A stretch of DNA of 44,990 nucleotides from CAZIKF01 sp964539825 (GTDB lineage: Bacteria > Muiribacteriota > UBA6191), in NCBI GenBank assembly GCA_964539825.1, contig CAZIKF010000040.1, positions 1 to 44,990 on the forward strand. Reading direction: 5' to 3'. Position 1 is the stretch's first letter; the number at the start of each line of letters is the position of its first letter. The notes under the pieces are model-generated. The model saw only the letters and a list, made by a program, of their open reading frames with translations. It did not search any database and was not told the DNA's origin. Shown piece by piece: positions 41,935-44,990 of this stretch. The position numbers and the translations under genes were made by a program.

Positions 41935-43152
41935 TTAGTGTTCTGCCCACTCAACAGTGGCCAGATCGACACCTTCCAAAACCATTTCATATAGGGGAGA
42001 TAGATCACGAAGCTTTTTCACTCCGGCGATCATCTTCTCAATTACATAATCAACTTCTTCTTCCGTGGTAAATCTACCCAATCCGAAACGAATGGATGAA
42101 TGAGCTAACTCATCAGAACGCCCGATTGCCTTAAGCACATAAGACGGCTCCAAACTCGCTGAAGTACATGCGGATCCGGAGGATACCGCAATATCGGGAA
42201 TAGCCATCATCAGGCCTTCACCTTCCACATAGTTGAAGGAGATATTGCTATTTCCTATAAGTCGTCTTTCTTTATGGCCATTGAGATAGGAGAAGTCAAT
42301 CTCAGTTAAAAGGGTCTTCTCCAGCCGATCTCTCAAGGAACCAATTCTTTTGTTTTCTTCTTCCATTTCATCCATACAGATCTCAAGCGCTTTCGCCAGA
42401 CCGACTATGCCGGGAACATTGAGAGTTCCTGAGCGCATTCCCCGCTCATGCCCTCCGCCATGCAGGATAGGAGATAATTTAACCCGGGGTTTACGCTTCC
42501 TTACATAGAGCCCCCCGATTCCTTTTGGTCCATAAATTTTGTGCCCGGAGAAGGAAAGAAGATCAATATTCATTTCCTCCACATGCATTGGCATCTTGCC
42601 CAAAGCCTGCGCCGCATCGGTGTGAAAGAGGATTCCTTTTTCGTGACACATAGCCCCAATCTCGCTAATGGGCTGCAATACACCAATTTCATTGTTTGCC
42701 GCCATGATGGACACCAATATCGTATTTTCGCGCATTGCATCGGCGAGCTGGTTCAGGTCAATCAAGCCATCTTCTCCCACCGGAAGATAGGTCACTTCTA
42801 CCCCGCTTGACTCCAGGAATTCGCAGGTATCCAGAATGGCTTTATGTTCTGTCTTAGCCGTAATAATGTGGTTTCCCTTTTGGGCATACATGGAACAGGC
42901 ACCCAGAAGAACCAGGTTGTTGGATTCGGTCGCTCCGGAGGTAAAGATAATCTCGGATGTTCGAGCGCCCATGGCCTGTGCTATGGATTTGCGAGAATTT
43001 TCGACTGCCTCTTCCGCCTCCCATCCAAAGGTATGGTTCCTTGAAGCAGCGTTTCCAAAACAATTTGAAAAGTACGGCAGCATGACGTCCGTCACTCTCT
43101 GATCAATTGGCGTGGTCGCGTGATAATCCATATAAATGGGAGTTTTGACCAT
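41935..43152 (-). CDS. iscS: IscS, cysteine desulfurase
   Basis: 405 residues. The PLP lysine is Lys205 (SGHKIYG) and the catalytic Cys329 lies in SSGSACTSASLEP on the mobile loop, as in group I desulfurases. HTDAAQALGK and the N-terminal YMDYHATTPID are typical. It supplies sulfur to IscU and probably to tRNA thiolation. The ATG shares bases with the iscR stop (TAATG), giving translational coupling. Confidence 0.98.
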   Translation of the reverse strand: MVKTPIYMDYHATTPIDQRVTDVMLPYFSNCFGNAASRNHTFGWEAEEAVENSRKSIAQAMGARTSEIIFTSGATESNNLVLLGACSMYAQKGNHIITAKTEHKAILDTCEFLESSGVEVTYLPVGEDGLIDLNQLADAMRENTILVSIMAANNEIGVLQPISEIGAMCHEKGILFHTDAAQALGKMPMHVEEMNIDLLSFSGHKIYGPKGIGGLYVRKRKPRVKLSPILHGGGHERGMRSGTLNVPGIVGLAKALEICMDEMEEENKRIGSLRDRLEKTLLTEIDFSYLNGHKERRLIGNSNISFNYVEGEGLMMAIPDIAVSSGSACTSASLEPSYVLKAIGRSDELAHSSIRFGLGRFTTEEEVDYVIEKMIAGVKKLRDLSPLYEMVLEGVDLATVEWAEH

Positions 43153-43604
43153 TATCTTTCCCTCTCCAGACCGGATTTGAATAAAGAAGTCTGTGAATTT
43201 GCGTCGATTATTTGCTGTAAATTTACGCCCCCAAGAATCTGATTCACCTGGTGGGTAATCTCTTGAATTTTTGTCTTAGACCCACAAATGGAGGAAATTC
43301 GACAACAACTTTCATCCCCGGAATGACCACAGTCAGTCAGCGTCACGGGGCCATCGATTGCTCGTACTAATTCTTGAAGTGAAATTTCACCGGGGCTCGA
43401 CGAAATCTTGTAGCCCCCTTGTTTCCCTCTTACCGAAGAAATAAAACCGTTCTTGGTCAGGTTCTTTAAGAGGTTAGAAACCAGATCAAAGGATAGATTG
43501 TACTTACGTGCCAACATGGACGCCGGTACTAAAGAACCATTGCGCTCAGACAAATCTGTTAGCAGCAACAAGGAATAATCCATCTTTTTCGAGAAGCGAA
43601 ACAT
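43152..43604 (-). CDS. iscR: IscR, Rrf2-family regulator of the isc operon
   Basis: 150 residues. The winged-helix DNA-binding domain is at the N-terminus (MLARKYNLSFDLVSNLLKNL, then RGKQGGYK). Cys92, Cys100, Cys101 and Cys107 form the cluster-binding loop. The spacing differs from the C-x5-C-x5-C of E. coli IscR, so the [2Fe-2S] site may be built slightly differently. By analogy the holo form represses its own operon; a palindrome at the start codon supports autoregulation. Confidence 0.92.
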   Translation of the reverse strand: MFRFSKKMDYSLLLLTDLSERNGSLVPASMLARKYNLSFDLVSNLLKNLTKNGFISSVRGKQGGYKISSSPGEISLQELVRAIDGPVTLTDCGHSGDESCCRISSICGSKTKIQEITHQVNQILGGVNLQQIIDANSQTSLFKSGLERER

Positions 43605-43606
43605 AA

Positions 43607-43627
43607 ATAGTACCTGTTTAGTCCTAT
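43607..43627. promoter_or_regulatory. Candidate IscR operator at iscR start
   Basis: On the minus strand ATAGGAC-N7-GTACTAT is an imperfect palindrome (six of seven pairs) with an A/T centre. It resembles type 1 IscR boxes in having GAC-TA-rich halves, but is not identical to them. It covers the predicted transcription start and ends two bases before the iscR start codon, so binding would block both RNA polymerase and ribosome. Confidence 0.6.
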
Positions 43628-43631
43628 TTAC

Positions 43632-43660
43632 ATTATCGGGTGCCGGAGGATTTGTGTCGA
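43632..43660 (-). promoter_or_regulatory. isc operon promoter
   Basis: On the minus strand TCGACA (43660-43655) and GATAAT (43637-43632) are separated by 17 nt, each with five of six consensus bases. The expected start (~43625) falls inside the putative IscR operator. Confidence 0.65.
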
Positions 43661-43675
43661 ATTGGTACCAATTCG
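43658..43675. promoter_or_regulatory. Perfect 18-bp palindrome in the isc control region
   Basis: CGAATTGGTACCAATTCG reads the same on both strands. It overlaps the -35 box of the isc promoter. A GGTAC half is repeated just downstream (43675-43679). A regulator dimer site is likely; whether IscR or another protein binds is unknown. Confidence 0.6.
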
Positions 43676-43764
43676 GTACAGATTAGGAACGTAACCTATT
43701 TCCAGGTTATCCATAGTATTGAAAAACCTTTTACGAATGGGCTCCTAACACTGCATTTTGAGTG

Positions 43765-43770
43765 TATAAT
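43765..43770 (+). promoter_or_regulatory. -10 box of the divergent A-type carrier gene
   Basis: A perfect TATAAT, preceded by TG, lies about 50 bp before the ATG at 43819. No good -35 lies at 16-18 nt, which suggests activator dependence. The divergent isc palindromes lie about 90 to 160 bp upstream. Confidence 0.5.
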
Positions 43771-43818
43771 GATTAAGACGAGCCCAGGAAGAAGCCTTTC
43801 CAATTTGGGAGGGTAACT

Positions 43819-44175
43819 ATGGAGTTTTGTATGGAAATTACACTTACCGATAAAGCCATCAAGCAATTTGACCAGATTTTTGCAAAAAATAGCGATCCTG
43901 ACGCATTGCTTAAAATAGGGGTCCGTAATGGAGGATGTTCGGGTATGAGTTATACCATTGATTTGGTCAAAGCTGTGGACGGGGATGTCCTGACTAAGGA
44001 AATGGGAAATTTCAAATTAGTCGTAGAAGTTGAGCACGAGCAATTCATCAAGGGGCTGGTGCTTGATTATAATGACAGTATACTCAACTCAGGTTTTCGC
44101 TTTTCCAACCCCCAAGCCCTCGAAACATGTGGGTGTGGAAGCTCTTTCAGCATTAAAAAATCTGAAGAAAATTAA
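43819..44175 (+). CDS. Second A-type Fe-S carrier (cyanobacterial/plastid-like IscA/SufA)
   Basis: 118 residues, ATG at 43819 with GGGAGGG upstream. The three carrier cysteines are Cys40 (GGCSGMSY), Cys104 and Cys106 (TCGCG). The GGCSGMSY motif is that of the cyanobacterial/plant branch, unlike GGCSGFNY of the iscA in the operon, so this is a paralogue of different descent. It is transcribed divergently from iscR out of the shared control region, probably co-regulated. A role as a target-specific carrier, like ErpA or SufA, is likely. It converges on the phosphatase gene with 8 bp between stops. Confidence 0.93.
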   Translation: MEFCMEITLTDKAIKQFDQIFAKNSDPDALLKIGVRNGGCSGMSYTIDLVKAVDGDVLTKEMGNFKLVVEVEHEQFIKGLVLDYNDSILNSGFRFSNPQALETCGCGSSFSIKKSEEN

Positions 44176-44183
44176 GGATCCAG

Positions 44184-44990
44184 CTAGCGAAAAGCTTTGT
44201 GCAAATCGTAAGAGGCCAGGGTATTTCTTACGAAAGAGTCGTCTCCAGCCAGAACTCCCTCCAACTTGCACATCCGATTCCATTGGAATTTTCGTCCCAG
44301 GACATCGCAAGCTGTTTTGTGGGCTGCCTGGATTAAACCAACTCCTCCAGCGATATCCCATTCATTCTTGGGCCTTAATGAGATCACGCCTTCAAAACTC
44401 CCACGGGCTACAAGCGCAAGTTTATAAGCAATACTCCCAACAGGGTGAAACTCAAAATCTTCAAAGTCTTCAAAAAGATTTCTTTTCCATTCGGAGCGGG
44501 AAACACAAATCCCTTTTAGATTATTCCGACAATTATCGCTTACTGCCTTAAAACCCAGCTTCCCTTCGATCTGGTAGTCAAGGGCTTCATGTGGATTGTA
44601 AACCGCGGAAAAAAGGATTCTTTGTGAACGTACCAGGGCCACGCTAACGGCATATTCAGGCACACCTTCCACGAATTCCCGGGTACCGTCCATGGGGTCA
44701 ACGATCCAAACATACTGAGAGTCCAACTTGGCGGGATCAAGATCGGATTCTTCGGAGATATACCAGGACCCCTCCAATTCATTCCTAAGCTTCATCAAAA
44801 TTTGATTTGCCGCTAAATCTGCCTCGGTCACGGGACCGGCTTTACCCTTATCACCCACGGTATAATCATCTCTGCGGCTCATTTCCAAAATACACTGACC
44901 CGCTTCTTCCACGATCTCTAGATATCGGTCAAATTCAAGCTCCACTTCTCCTAAGCCTCGCTTTCTTTCCACTGCTTCTCGTGCCAGGCA
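44184..44990 (-). CDS. Inositol monophosphatase/CysQ-family phosphatase, start near or beyond edge
   Basis: At least 263 residues from the GTG at 44972, and the frame stays open to the window end, so the true start may lie outside. Metal-binding motifs: EES (YISEESD), DPMDGTREF and WDIAGG. These define the Li-sensitive phosphatase superfamily; the arrangement fits CysQ (3'-phosphoadenosine 5'-phosphate phosphatase, about 246 residues), with inositol monophosphatase as the alternative. CysQ recycles PAP from sulfate assimilation, which would fit the sulfur theme of the isc genes, but that link is inference. The C-terminus is complete. Confidence 0.85.
   Translation of the reverse strand, partial: CLAREAVERKRGLGEVELEFDRYLEIVEEAGQCILEMSRRDDYTVGDKGKAGPVTEADLAANQILMKLRNELEGSWYISEESDLDPAKLDSQYVWIVDPMDGTREFVEGVPEYAVSVALVRSQRILFSAVYNPHEALDYQIEGKLGFKAVSDNCRNNLKGICVSRSEWKRNLFEDFEDFEFHPVGSIAYKLALVARGSFEGVISLRPKNEWDIAGGVGLIQAAHKTACDVLGRKFQWNRMCKLEGVLAGDDSFVRNTLASYDLHKAFR

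Overview
The window (about 45 kb, moderate GC) comes from a diderm bacterium. It encodes several lipoproteins with clear lipoboxes, a C-terminal-Phe outer-membrane beta-barrel candidate, many exported hydrolases, and a complete isc Fe-S assembly operon in the gene order of E. coli. That operon points to a proteobacterium or a lineage close to one. The mixture of secreted proteases, repeat proteins and a Ser/Thr kinase suggests a free-living, deep-branching environmental lineage rather than a familiar enteric; the lineage itself is an inference and cannot be fixed from this sequence.

Layout. (1) 1-3989, minus: an open frame of at least 1,329 codons running off the left edge. It encodes an acidic, low-complexity giant protein with no Cys or Trp, a poly-Asp/Gly centre and Pro-rich tandem repeats, behind a near-consensus promoter. 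(2) 4400-5702, minus: tRNA-Leu(CAA) with its own promoter, then a TPR lipoprotein. (3) 6009-9109, plus: a four-domain fibronectin-III-like lipoprotein and a membrane-anchored SGNH hydrolase. (4) 9121-15303, minus: an M16 peptidase pair with split active-site features, a small anchored helical protein, and two paralogous exported alpha/beta hydrolases separated by a palindromic repeat. (5) 15289-17790, plus: a serine hydrolase, a small lipoprotein and QueG, overlapping one another. (6) 18105-22685, minus: a basic Ser/Arg-rich lipoprotein, a DUF350 membrane protein and a large zinc metalloprotease. (7) 22814-28946, plus: DUF3604 protein, AHCY, Ser/Thr kinase, clostripain-type protease. (8) 28994-32824, minus: HEAT/TPR protein and a polytopic membrane protein. 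(9) 32857-34557, plus: 2H phosphoesterase and two orphans. (10) 34554-43604, minus: iscR-iscS-iscU-iscA-hscB-hscA-fdx-iscX, then xerD and the beta-barrel protein. (11) Right edge: a divergent second A-type Fe-S carrier and a CysQ/IMPase-family phosphatase.

Working together. The isc operon is a self-contained pathway: cysteine desulfurase, scaffold, carrier, dedicated chaperone pair, ferredoxin and IscX under an Rrf2 regulator. A palindromic operator lies at the iscR promoter, and a second carrier is transcribed away from the same control region. QueG is one likely client, since it has two 4Fe-4S clusters. Much of the rest is envelope or secretion biology.

Most unusual signal. Three unrelated families of 160-190 bp inverted-repeat elements lie between genes. 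Four ends of these elements touch or supply the stop codon of the adjacent gene (alpha/beta hydrolase, QueG, metalloprotease, AHCY). One family occurs twice at exactly 185 bp and keeps its internal hairpins despite sequence change. No CRISPR array, rRNA, prophage or classical IS was seen.
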